A stretch of 34,227 bases of DNA from JASLPR01 sp964496475 (GTDB lineage: Bacteria; Chloroflexota; UBA11872; VXNJ01). The notes beneath the pieces were generated by a model, which made no database searches, had not been told where the DNA came from, and saw only the letters and a list, made by a program, of their open reading frames with translations. Where the stretch lies: assembly GCA_964496475.1 (NCBI GenBank), contig CAZBZS010000021.1, positions 1 through 34,227 on the forward strand, in the 5' to 3' direction. Below, piece after piece: positions 16,240-24,369 of this stretch. Each line of letters opens with the position of its first letter. Within the stretch, counting starts at the first letter, position 1. Made by a program: the position numbers and the translations under genes.

Positions 16240-17343
16240 CTATAGGAGCCGCTCCAGGCCCTCTTCTGCAAGGCGATTGACGACATCACCGACGCGTTGG
16301 GCCTCGTCGCGATTGCAGACCAGCAGCGCGTCATCGGTATCAATTACGACGACATCCTTTAGACCTACCAGAGCGACAGTGCGATCGCCGGAATCGACGA
16401 GGCAGCCGGAGCTGTCGACGAAGAGGACTTTGCCGCGCATGGAGCCGGTGCGGAAGTTGCCGTTCTGAGGGGAGGCGACTTCATAGGCGCCGCTCCAAGT
16501 ACCGACATCGACCCAGGGGAAATGGCCGGGCACGGTCAGGATGTTGGGAGCGTTTTCGATAATGGCGGTGTCGATGGGAGATTTGCGCACGCGGCCATAC
16601 GTCTCGGCCAGGACGGTGGAATAACGATCAGTACCAATGGCCGCGACAATGGAGTCTATCTCAGCGCCGATGTCGGGGGCGAACTCGGCGTATGCGCTGA
16701 GGGCGGCGGAGACCCGCCAGATGAAGTAGTTCCCGTTCCAGAGGTAGTCGCCTGATCCAACGTAGCGACGAGCGACATCCAGAGCGGGTTTCTCTTTGAA
16801 TTCGAGAACCTTGCAAATTTCGATGCCGGCATGGGCGCCGATGGCTTCGCCCCGCCGAATGTAGCCGTAGCCGGTGTCAGCGGAGGTAGGGGCGATGCCG
16901 ATGGTGACGAGGTGTTCTCCGTCAGCAGCCGCGGCGGCGGCGGCGCGGAGGGTAGCTCGATAGGCTCCGTCATCGCCGATGAAATGGTCGGAGCCGACGC
17001 TAATCATCAGGGCGTTCGGGTCGGCGGCCGCGATGTGAGCGATGGCCAGGCCAATAGCCATGGCGGTATTGCGACCGTCGGGTTCGGCGATTATATTCAC
17101 CGGCGGTATGTCGGGAAGTTGCTCCCGGACGGCGTCCTGCTGATCGCCGACAGTGATGACAAAAGTACGCTCCGGAGAGGTCAGGGGCGAAATGCGGTCG
17201 AGGGTGTTTTGGATGAGGCTGTGTCCCTCGGCGAGATTGATGAGCTGCTTGGGCGACCGCCGCCGCGAACGGGGCCAAAGCCGGGTGCCGACTCCACCGG
17301 AAATGATGGCGATGTAAGGCTGATCGTCTAACCCGGATTTCAA
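16240..17343 (-). CDS. Mannose-1-phosphate guanylyltransferase
   Basis: This 367-residue nucleotidyltransferase forms GDP-mannose from mannose-1-phosphate and GTP. The signature GGVGTRLWPRSRRRSPKQL lies at 16-34. VGSDHFI holds the metal-binding aspartate, EFKEKP and WNGNYFIWR shape the sugar pocket, and PWVDVGTW is conserved near the end. The C-terminal phosphomannose isomerase domain of bifunctional ManC/AlgA is absent. The start is TTG at 17343, ten bases after GAGG. It lies downstream of the ThDP enzyme and upstream of the VTT gene on the same strand. GDP-mannose would feed surface polysaccharide or glycoprotein synthesis. Confidence 0.9.
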   Translation of the reverse strand: MKSGLDDQPYIAIISGGVGTRLWPRSRRRSPKQLINLAEGHSLIQNTLDRISPLTSPERTFVITVGDQQDAVREQLPDIPPVNIIAEPDGRNTAMAIGLAIAHIAAADPNALMISVGSDHFIGDDGAYRATLRAAAAAAADGEHLVTIGIAPTSADTGYGYIRRGEAIGAHAGIEICKVLEFKEKPALDVARRYVGSGDYLWNGNYFIWRVSAALSAYAEFAPDIGAEIDSIVAAIGTDRYSTVLAETYGRVRKSPIDTAIIENAPNILTVPGHFPWVDVGTWSGAYEVASPQNGNFRTGSMRGKVLFVDSSGCLVDSGDRTVALVGLKDVVVIDTDDALLVCNRDEAQRVGDVVNRLAEEGLERLL

Positions 17344-17499
17344 ACTAGGGGATCCTCGATGAAAACGCCTGCTCTGAGGCGGGAACCAAGCCGGATGAAG
17401 TTTGGCATAAGGAGCGAGCAACGTCTTTCATGAGGCTAGGTAACCAGCGGGGGCAGGCGTCGCCCGGATCGTCGTTGAGTGACAACCTGTCCATGGGAA

Positions 17500-19092
17500 T
17501 TAAGTGGGGGAGAGAGAGTAATCGATGACGGTGGGACCAGCTCGGTCGAGGGCTTTTATGAGGGCAGCGCGGAGCCTGCGGGGGGAGCTGACGCGGGAGG
17601 AGGGGACGCCGAAGGCCCGGGCATACGTCTTGAGATTCGGACCGGTGAGCTGGAAGGGATCGGACCGTCCGTGGGATCTGGTGAAGAACCGTTCGAGCTG
17701 AGAGTAGGCCTGGTCGTTGAAGACGACAATTGGGAGGCAGACTTCTTGCTGCACCGCAGTAGAGAGTTCCTGGGAGGTGAACATGAAGCCACCGTCGCCA
17801 ACAAGGGAGATCACGGTCTTGTCGGGCTCGGCGAGCTTCGCGCCGAGGGCGGCCGGGAAGGAAAGTCCCAGGGTGCCGACGTAATTGGGGAAGAAAAAGG
17901 TGCGGGGCCTGCTCACGGGGAAGAACGCGGGGCCGGAGTAGCAGATGGTGGTCATATCGTTGAAAAGCATGCCGTCGGGGGGAAGGACATCCCGGATGGC
18001 GCCAAAGATGGCCAGATGTTGCTCGTCAGCAGACGCGAAGGCAGAGCGTTTGGCGCCGGCGATGCGGCGGCGGGTGAGTTCGGTGTCGGCGGCGGGGCGC
18101 TCGTCGATCAGTTCGACGAGAGCCTCGAGGGTGGGGCGCACGTGGGCGTGAATGCCGTGAACGGTGGGGTAGTGGCGACCGAGGGCTCCGGAGTGGATAT
18201 CTACATGGATGATCGTTCTGGGCATGGGCAGGGCCCAATTGTCGGTGTGGCGTGCGCTTAGCTGAGACCCGAGCACGAGGGCGACGTCGGATTGCTCGAG
18301 GAAGGAATCGAACCGGGTGTCTCCGCGCCAGCGACAACCGACGGAGAGCGGATGGTCCTCTGGGATGGCCCCCTTTCCGGAAACGGTGGTGAGGACGGGA
18401 GTACCGAGTTTTTCGGCGAGGCCGATGAGTTCGGCAGAGGCACCGCCAGCGACAACGCCGCCTCCGGCAAGAATCACTGGTTGGGCCGCGGCGGACAGGG
18501 TCCTCGCGGCCCGGTCTACGGCGTGGGCTTCGGGCGCGAGGGGGCCCGGTTCGTCGGCGGACAGGAGAGTGACGTCGTCGCGATCGGCAAGGATATCGAG
18601 CGGGATCTCCACCGAGGCGGGGCCGGGACGGCCGGAGTGCATGTAGTGGATAGCCTCGGCGATGACCTCAGGGATGTCAGCAACGCGCCGAACCGAGCGG
18701 TGCCACTTGACGACGGATTTAAGGACTCCGGACTGGTCTACGAGTTCGTGGAGAGCGCCGACTTCGCGACCGGCGAAGCCGCTGTCGAGGGACGAGCAGA
18801 TGTGGAGGACGCGGGAGGAGTCGCCCTGGGCCTCGGCCAAGGCGGTGGCGACGTTGGTGACCCCTGGACCGGAGATGGTGATGACGCAACCGATGCGGCC
18901 GGAGGCCCGGGCGTAGCCGTCGGCCATGAAGCCGGAACCCTGCTCGTGACGACAAAGGACGTGCCGGATTTTCGAGTCGAGGAGGGCGTCATAGATGTCC
19001 ACGTTGTGGACACCGGGAATGCCGAAGACGGTGTCGATGCTGCCTCTTTCGAGGGCCGCGATAACGGCCTGACCTCCCGTCATTCGCGGCAT
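17500..19092 (-). CDS. Thiamine diphosphate-dependent enzyme, acetolactate synthase-like
   Basis: This 530-residue protein has the three-domain layout of the acetolactate synthase/pyruvate oxidase family. The activating glutamate is Glu50 in CRHEQGSGFMADGYARA. The ThDP motif begins at GDGGFMF (432-438) and ends at Asn459 in VVFNDQAY. The central domain (about 190-325) contains the family segment PVILAGGGVV. There is no adjacent regulatory small subunit (ilvN), so a decarboxylase or benzaldehyde-lyase-like role is as likely as branched-chain amino acid synthesis. The ATG at 19092 follows AAGGTGG; the frame stays open 36 codons further up without a credible start. Confidence 0.87.
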   Translation of the reverse strand: MPRMTGGQAVIAALERGSIDTVFGIPGVHNVDIYDALLDSKIRHVLCRHEQGSGFMADGYARASGRIGCVITISGPGVTNVATALAEAQGDSSRVLHICSSLDSGFAGREVGALHELVDQSGVLKSVVKWHRSVRRVADIPEVIAEAIHYMHSGRPGPASVEIPLDILADRDDVTLLSADEPGPLAPEAHAVDRAARTLSAAAQPVILAGGGVVAGGASAELIGLAEKLGTPVLTTVSGKGAIPEDHPLSVGCRWRGDTRFDSFLEQSDVALVLGSQLSARHTDNWALPMPRTIIHVDIHSGALGRHYPTVHGIHAHVRPTLEALVELIDERPAADTELTRRRIAGAKRSAFASADEQHLAIFGAIRDVLPPDGMLFNDMTTICYSGPAFFPVSRPRTFFFPNYVGTLGLSFPAALGAKLAEPDKTVISLVGDGGFMFTSQELSTAVQQEVCLPIVVFNDQAYSQLERFFTRSHGRSDPFQLTGPNLKTYARAFGVPSSRVSSPRRLRAALIKALDRAGPTVIDYSLSPT

Positions 19093-19141
19093 GGGACCCA
19101 CCTTTTCGGCCGCACCCCGGCGGCGGCAACGCACTGAGCAG

Positions 19142-19927
19142 TTATAGCAGCGTGGGACCGAGGGCACCACCGAGGATGGCGGCAACGGCAAACTGGACAA
19201 GCAGGAATAGCCACTGGCGTCGATTCAGGGAGGATTTCCTGTGGACGAAGGGTACGGGCGCGGCGGCGAGCACCAGAGCGGCGACGGCGCCGGGGAAAGC
19301 ACCCTTGAGCAGAAGAAGGAGGGCGAGGGGTAGTTCGGTGGATTTACCAACTGGAAGCAGTCTGCCGATGGCCGCGGCCAGAAGGACGGCGAACCAGGGC
19401 GTGCGACCAAATAGCCCCTGGCCGGCCTCGAACGGCAGGTAGATAGCAAGAACCGCGGCGACCAGACAGGCGCCTATGAACCAGAACGCCGCGTCGTCGA
19501 AACGATCCCAGATGCTGTCCCAGAGATCCACGGCCTGGCGCCGGGCGGTCGGACCAGATTCCGGCTTTTCATCAGGTTCCGGCGTGCCGCCCGATGGAAG
19601 CCAGTTCAATTTCTGGAGTTCGGCGTGACGCTCGGTGGCAGGTACCAACAAAAGAGCGCCGACATAGAGGGAGGCGACGGCGCCAGCTGCTGCCAGGAGG
19701 GCGAGACGGAAGTCGAGCATGAAAATCGTGAATATGGTGGGGGCGGCGACGGACAGTCCGGCGAGGGCGACGAGGCCCGGGGTGAGGGCCGGGACGCCGG
19801 GGACGGGCCAGGATCGGCGGAGATATTCGCGCAGGCCGGCGGCGGCTACGAGACCGAGAAGGAGCCAGGGGGCGATGGATACGAGGAAGTCGCGGAATTT
19901 GATAAAGAGGGGAACGAGGTGCTCCAC
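19142..19927 (-). CDS. Putative permease, YraQ/DUF318-like
   Basis: This 261-residue protein has about seven to eight hydrophobic segments. The N-terminus (FIKFRDFLVSIAPWLLLGLV) and the late segment GKSTELPLALLLLLKGAFPG resemble the YraQ/DUF318 permease family, whose members usually carry a conserved cysteine before PLALGLLRKG-like sequence. That cysteine is missing here and only one Cys occurs in the protein. The assignment is therefore tentative and the substrate is unknown. The GTG start lies nine bases after the thioredoxin-like gene, so the two form a unit. It does not look like CcdA/DsbD, because the paired membrane cysteines are absent. Confidence 0.5.
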   Translation of the reverse strand: MEHLVPLFIKFRDFLVSIAPWLLLGLVAAAGLREYLRRSWPVPGVPALTPGLVALAGLSVAAPTIFTIFMLDFRLALLAAAGAVASLYVGALLLVPATERHAELQKLNWLPSGGTPEPDEKPESGPTARRQAVDLWDSIWDRFDDAAFWFIGACLVAAVLAIYLPFEAGQGLFGRTPWFAVLLAAAIGRLLPVGKSTELPLALLLLLKGAFPGAVAALVLAAAPVPFVHRKSSLNRRQWLFLLVQFAVAAILGGALGPTLL

Positions 19928-19936
19928 GCGGTTGGA

Positions 19937-20560
19937 CTAGCCGGGCCGCGGCTGAAGGTAGCGTTCGATGAAGGTCTCCATCTGGGAACGGTTCAGCAGT
20001 CCGGGTCGGATGGCAGCGACGACGCCGTTGCGGCCGATGAAGACATGGGTGGGAAAGGCGCGGACGGAGTAGACTGCGCCGGCTTCCCGGTCGGGATCAA
20101 TGAGTGTGAGCCAGGTGTATCCACCGGCCTCGACATAGTCCCGGACGATCTCTTCGGATTCGCCGAGGGAGACGGCCAGGTGGATGATGTCGGTTCCCTC
20201 CAACTGGCGGGTAGCGGCTTCAAGGTCGGGGGCTTCCGCGCGGCACGGTCCGCACCAGGTGGCCCAGAAGGTGATCCAGATGGGTTTCTGGCCGATATCG
20301 GTGGTGAGATCGAACTCCGGCCCCTCCAGACTGGTGACGGCGAAAGGTGGAGCGACCTGGCCGATGCGGGCGGTTGGGCCGGCAACGCCCGCATAACTGG
20401 CGCCAGCGCTCTGGGAACTGGCGAGTCCGAAAGTGGGATCGATCTGGAAGCCGCTGATTGCCAGGGCGATCGCGGCGATGGTGACGGTGAGGGCAGCGAG
20501 AACGGAGACAGGAGCGCGCCGCCAGGGCGCAACTATTGATCGGTCTGAACGTTCAAGCAA
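19937..20560 (-). CDS. Membrane-anchored TlpA/ResA-like thiol-disulfide oxidoreductase
   Basis: This 207-residue protein has one N-terminal membrane anchor (about 18-38) and an extracytoplasmic thioredoxin fold. The redox motif WCGPC is at 102-106, preceded by IWITFWAT, and the cis-proline region is RAFPTHVFI. It belongs to the TlpA/ResA/AhpC-TSA group, which reduces cytochrome c or other exported proteins. The start is TTG at 20560 with GAGG six bases upstream. It is followed after nine bases by the permease gene, and it diverges from the penicillin-binding protein. No cytochrome c maturation genes are nearby. Confidence 0.88.
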   Translation of the reverse strand: MLERSDRSIVAPWRRAPVSVLAALTVTIAAIALAISGFQIDPTFGLASSQSAGASYAGVAGPTARIGQVAPPFAVTSLEGPEFDLTTDIGQKPIWITFWATWCGPCRAEAPDLEAATRQLEGTDIIHLAVSLGESEEIVRDYVEAGGYTWLTLIDPDREAGAVYSVRAFPTHVFIGRNGVVAAIRPGLLNRSQMETFIERYLQPRPG

Positions 20561-20614
20561 GGGAGACCTCGCCGGGATGCAGGATTTCTATATAGATGGT
20601 GATGGCGCGCGGGA

Positions 20615-20634
20615 GCCGGGCATGGAGACCCGGC
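20615..20634. repeat. Hairpin in the leader of the penicillin-binding protein gene
   Basis: GCCGGG and CCCGGC form a perfect 6-bp stem with an 8-base loop, 24 bases before the start codon and upstream of its ribosome binding site (AGGA at about 20651). In GC-rich DNA this could be chance. Confidence 0.25.
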
Positions 20635-20658
20635 GGGAAGCTGCAAGAATAGGATGAT

Positions 20659-23457
20659 ATGCGGAGAAGCTTAAAGAGGACACGCCGGCGCAAGCCGGGC
20701 CGCTTGGCGTTGTGGCTGGCCATGGCGGCCATTCCCGTGGCCGGTCTCGCGACAACGGTGGTGGTGGTCGGCGCGCTGATTTTCCTGGGAGGCACCGTCG
20801 CGCTGGCGGCGACGAGCGTTCTTTTCGAGGATTTGCCGGACGTGCGGGCGGTGGCGACCTTTGAGGAATCGCTGTTCGAGAATTCGTCGGTGTACGCGGC
20901 AGACGGGACGCGGCTGGGAGAAATCGCGTCGGAAGGCCGGCGGACGCTGGTCACTGCGGATAAAATTCCGCAGCTGGTGAAGGACGCGGTGATCGCGGCG
21001 GAGGATTCCAGTTTTTACGAGAATCCGGGAGTGGATTTCTGGGCGATCGTGCGGGCGGTGTGGCTGAACCTGCAAGGACAGGCAATCGTTTCGGGATTCA
21101 GCACGATCACCCAGCAGGTGGTGAAAAATACGTTGCTGAGCCCGGAACAGAGCGTGGAGCGGAAGCTGAAGGAGGTGGTGCTGGCTTACCAGCTTACCCA
21201 GAGCCTGTCGAAGGACGAGATTCTGGCGCTCTACCTGAACCAGAACAACTACGGCAATCTGGCCTACGGGATCACGGCGGCAGCGAGGACGTATTTTGAC
21301 CGTGATCTGGAATCGTTGACGCTGGCGGAGGTGGCGATGCTGGTGGGAATTCCGCGGGCGCCTTCGACTCAGAACCCGATAGTCGATCTGGACACGGCGA
21401 CGCGAGTGCAGCACAACGTGCTGGACCTGATGGTGAAGAACCGGTTCGTAACGCGGGCACAGGCGGAGGAGGCCAAGGCGCAGGAGCTGGAGTTCCGGTT
21501 GCCGGAGACGGAAGTGGGGCCGGCGCCGCACTTTTTCAATTATGTGGTGGATTACCTGAATGAGCGCTACGGGTCAGAGTGGACACGGCGCGGATGGAGG
21601 GTGACGACGACGATTGACCTGAACCTGCAGGCGGAGGCGGAGCGGATAGCCAGAGAACACGTAGAAACGCTGTCCGACCTGGACGCGCGGAACTCGGCGG
21701 TAGTGGTGGTGGAGCCGTCAACGGGTGAAATTCTGACAATGGTGGGAAGCGTGGACTTTGGGGATGAGTCGATCGACGGCCAGGTGAACATGGCGATTGC
21801 GCCACGGCAGCCCGGGTCGGCGTTCAAGCCGATCACCTACGTGACGGCGTTGGGGAAAGGCTATACGGCGGCGACGGTGCTGATGGATCTGGAGACGACC
21901 ATCCAAATCCCGGGGCAGGAGCCGTATGAACCGGAGAATTACGACCGGAAGTTTCATGGGCCGGTGCGATTGCGGGAAGCGCTGGGTAGCTCCTTGAACA
22001 TCCCGGCGGTGAAAACACAGCTATTCGCCGGGATCGCGGAGACGCTGGAGACGGCGGCGAAACTGGGAATGAGAATCGAAGGCGGGACGGAGCGATTCGG
22101 GCCGGCGCTGGCGCTGGGATCGGGAGAGGTGCCACTGCTGGACATGGCGGCGGCCTTCGGGGTTTTAGCCAACGGAGGGATACAGATCGACACGAATCCG
22201 ATACTGCGGATTGAGGATTCTCAAGGTGAGGTCGTGGAGGAGTCGGAGGCGCCAGCTGGGTCGAGAGTTCTGAGCTCGGAGCTGGCGTTCTTGATGACAG
22301 ACATCCTGGCTGACGCCAAAGCCCGGTTGCTGGGATTCGGGAACAACCGGACGCTGAGGTTGGATGACCGGACGGCAGCGGTGAAGACCGGGACGACGAA
22401 CGATTTTCGGGATGCGCTGACGGTGGGTTATACGCCTCAGCGGGTAGTGGCGGTATGGGTAGGGAATGCTGACCGCAGGGCGGTGGATGAAGTAAGCGGG
22501 GCGAAGGGGGCGGGGCCGGTCTGGAAGGGAGGGATGGAGTTCGCGCATATCGATCTTCCGAAGTTGGAGTTTGCCCGCCCGCCGGGTCTGATCAGGGCGG
22601 AGATAGACGTGGTATCGGGCCTGATTCCAGGGGAGTACACGCCGCGGACGATGACGGAGTACTTCATTCCGGGGACGGTCCCGGAGCGTCGAGATTTTTA
22701 TCACCAGCCAATCCGGATTCATGAGCCAAGTGGCAAGCGCGCGGGGCCGGCGACACCGGCGAACGAGGTGGTGATCGAGATAGTCCCGGTGCTCCCGCCC
22801 GAGGCGGCGGGATGGCAGCTGGAGCAGCCGGACGACTCGCCGTTTTACCTGCCGGAGGAGGAATACGCGACGGCGCTGGATTCCCCGATGCCGTTAGGAA
22901 ATGTCGCAATCGCGGTGCCGGCTCAGAATCAACAGGTACGAAGCATCCTAGAGGTGGTGGGAAGCGCGGGGGGAGCGGGATTCGTGAGTTTTGTGCTCGA
23001 GGTAGGGCCGGGGGTTAACCCTGGTGGATGGGGACTAATCGCCGGACCGCTGGGTGATCCACGCGACCGGACGCAACTGGGAGCGGTGGACACGATCCAG
23101 ATGGCGGATGGCATTTACACGCTGCGGCTGACGGTCGAGCAGAGGGGGGGTGCGGCGGAGGTCGCATTCCGTCAGTTCGTAGTGGACAACACGGCGCCGA
23201 CGGTGCAGATACTAGGGATTGAGCCTGGATCGACGTTGCCGCGGGGGCAGATAGCGCTGAATGTGGAGGCCGCGGACAACATGGGGATTAAGTCGGTCGC
23301 CTATTTTGTAAATGGTGAGCTGGTGGGGACAGCGGTGGCGACGCCGTATCAAGTGATCTGGGATTCGGTTTCGGGGAACGGCAGCGTGATGGCGCTGGTG
23401 ATTGATGAAGCGGGCAATCGGGAGGAAAGCGAAGCAGTGGAATTTCGGGTGCCGTAG
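20659..23457 (+). CDS. Class A penicillin-binding protein (transglycosylase/transpeptidase) with C-terminal Ig-like domain
   Basis: This 932-residue bifunctional enzyme polymerises and cross-links peptidoglycan outside the membrane. A basic N-terminus and a membrane anchor (about 17-52) precede the GT51 transglycosylase, with AAEDSSFYENPGVD (Glu115) and SGFSTITQQVVKN around 145-157. The usual GGSTITQQ reads GFSTITQQ here. The transpeptidase has S387-x-x-K390 (SAFK), S445-L-N447 and K576-T-G578. A C-terminal extension of about 200 residues ends in an Ig-like domain beginning at NTAPTVQILG. The ATG has AGGA four bases upstream. With ddl it argues for a peptidoglycan wall. Confidence 0.95.
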   Translation: MRRSLKRTRRRKPGRLALWLAMAAIPVAGLATTVVVVGALIFLGGTVALAATSVLFEDLPDVRAVATFEESLFENSSVYAADGTRLGEIASEGRRTLVTADKIPQLVKDAVIAAEDSSFYENPGVDFWAIVRAVWLNLQGQAIVSGFSTITQQVVKNTLLSPEQSVERKLKEVVLAYQLTQSLSKDEILALYLNQNNYGNLAYGITAAARTYFDRDLESLTLAEVAMLVGIPRAPSTQNPIVDLDTATRVQHNVLDLMVKNRFVTRAQAEEAKAQELEFRLPETEVGPAPHFFNYVVDYLNERYGSEWTRRGWRVTTTIDLNLQAEAERIAREHVETLSDLDARNSAVVVVEPSTGEILTMVGSVDFGDESIDGQVNMAIAPRQPGSAFKPITYVTALGKGYTAATVLMDLETTIQIPGQEPYEPENYDRKFHGPVRLREALGSSLNIPAVKTQLFAGIAETLETAAKLGMRIEGGTERFGPALALGSGEVPLLDMAAAFGVLANGGIQIDTNPILRIEDSQGEVVEESEAPAGSRVLSSELAFLMTDILADAKARLLGFGNNRTLRLDDRTAAVKTGTTNDFRDALTVGYTPQRVVAVWVGNADRRAVDEVSGAKGAGPVWKGGMEFAHIDLPKLEFARPPGLIRAEIDVVSGLIPGEYTPRTMTEYFIPGTVPERRDFYHQPIRIHEPSGKRAGPATPANEVVIEIVPVLPPEAAGWQLEQPDDSPFYLPEEEYATALDSPMPLGNVAIAVPAQNQQVRSILEVVGSAGGAGFVSFVLEVGPGVNPGGWGLIAGPLGDPRDRTQLGAVDTIQMADGIYTLRLTVEQRGGAAEVAFRQFVVDNTAPTVQILGIEPGSTLPRGQIALNVEAADNMGIKSVAYFVNGELVGTAVATPYQVIWDSVSGNGSVMALVIDEAGNREESEAVEFRVP

Positions 23458-23498
23458 GCGGGTGAACGAGCCGGCAACCGGGAAGCAAAAATCTCCGA

Positions 23499-23518
23499 TT
23501 TCGGGCATGCGCCCGAAA
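23499..23518. terminator. Stem-loop after the penicillin-binding protein gene, possible weak terminator
   Basis: TTTCGGGC-ATGC-GCCCGAAA is a perfect 8-bp stem with a 4-base loop, 41 bases after the stop codon and 20 bases before the next start. On the forward strand it is followed by A-rich sequence rather than a T-run, so it may instead be an attenuator, an mRNA end protector or a leader element of the downstream gene. Confidence 0.35.
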
Positions 23519-23538
23519 AACGGATAATGGGAGCAGCG

Positions 23539-24210
23539 ATGAGCAAGTTAGGCCGCCTCTTGCGGGGAGTACGCGACAGTTTTGCACAAGGAGCCACGAT
23601 GACGAGCGATGGGCTTTCGAGGCGGGAGCGTGAGGCTGCGCTCGCGGCGCAGTACGGGGACCGTCTACCCCCCGGCCAGCACATCGTGGAGGACTGGCCG
23701 GTGCTGACCTATGGCCCCACGCCAAGAAAAGAGGAGTCGGACTGGCGATTTGGCATCACGGGATTGGTGCGGCCGGAGCAGGATTACTCCCTGGAGGAGT
23801 TCAAGGAGATCGCGTGGACGACGGTCCACTCGGATTTCCATTGCGTGACCCGGTTTAGCGTAATGGACAACGATTGGGAGGGTGTGCCGGTGCTGGCGAT
23901 GATGGAGAGAGTGGAAGTGTTACCTGAAGCCACGGCGGTTTTAGTGCACTGTGAGGGCGGCTACACGACAAATCTCATGATGGATGACTTCTTGCGGCCG
24001 GAAAATCTGATGGCCTTTCGCAGAAACAAAGTGCCTTTGAGCGCGGAGCACGGGGGGCCGGTCCGCCTGATAGTGCCGCACCTGTACGCGTGGAAGAGCG
24101 CGAAATGGGTGAACGGAATAGAGTTGATGAGGGCGGATGCACCGGGTTTTTGGGAGCGAAATGGGTATCACATGCGGGGCGAGCCGTTCGCCGAAGAGCG
24201 GTTCGGATGA
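23539..24210 (+). CDS. Sulfite-oxidase-like molybdopterin oxidoreductase, cytosolic type
   Basis: This 223-residue protein matches the single-domain oxidoreductase molybdopterin-binding family related to sulfite oxidase and MsrP (YedY). Cys102 in HSDFHCVTRFSV is the expected molybdenum ligand. PPGQHIVEDWPVLTYGPTP and GGPVRLIVPHLYAWKSAKW (core VPHLYAWKSAKW) are typical of the family. No Tat or Sec signal peptide is visible, so it probably acts in the cytoplasm, and its substrate is unknown. The ATG at 23539 has GGGAG six bases upstream; an ATG four codons earlier is the alternative. It sits between two envelope genes, which gives no clear pathway hint. Confidence 0.85.
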   Translation: MSKLGRLLRGVRDSFAQGATMTSDGLSRREREAALAAQYGDRLPPGQHIVEDWPVLTYGPTPRKEESDWRFGITGLVRPEQDYSLEEFKEIAWTTVHSDFHCVTRFSVMDNDWEGVPVLAMMERVEVLPEATAVLVHCEGGYTTNLMMDDFLRPENLMAFRRNKVPLSAEHGGPVRLIVPHLYAWKSAKWVNGIELMRADAPGFWERNGYHMRGEPFAEERFG

Positions 24211-24270
24211 GAGTACGAAAATGATTCCGGCCCCGGGAAGACCGAAGATCGTCTAATATATGCGGTGGGC

Positions 24271-24334
24271 TGACCCGGCCTGAGGGAGGCAGCGGAAAGT
24301 CCGGCCTTTTAAAGGCGTGACTGCAGGCAGGGTC
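24271..24334 (+). ncRNA. Compact multi-hairpin leader upstream of the LysM gene
   Basis: Outer arms GACCC (24272-24276) and GGGTC (24330-24334) enclose three consecutive stems: GCCT/AGGC (24278-24290), CGGA/TCCG (24293-24303) and GCCTT/AAGGC (24304-24316). A -10-like TAATAT lies at 24254-24259. This arrangement suggests a structured 5' leader of the LysM gene. The stretch GGAAAGTCCGG followed by GGCAGGGT also recalls the conserved core of RNase P RNA, but the space is too short for a complete one. No known riboswitch class is recognised. Confidence 0.4.
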
Positions 24335-24369
24335 GGATGTGTTACGGCTGATCTGATTCTGGGGCGAAG

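Noticed and set aside
17479..18261. Long forward ORF (260 codons) opposite the ThDP enzyme gene
   Set aside because: Its composition is Gly/Glu/Ala/Asp-rich low complexity, as expected from the antisense of a GC-rich gene. The reverse-strand enzyme is intact and recognisable.
20671..21531. Reverse ORF of 286 codons inside the penicillin-binding protein gene
   Set aside because: It is His/Arg/Gln-rich and antisense to the transglycosylase domain, so it is a codon-bias shadow.
24261..24369. Complete RNase P RNA gene
   Set aside because: Only about 110 bases are available and the later conserved segments are missing. The similarity is limited to two short strings.
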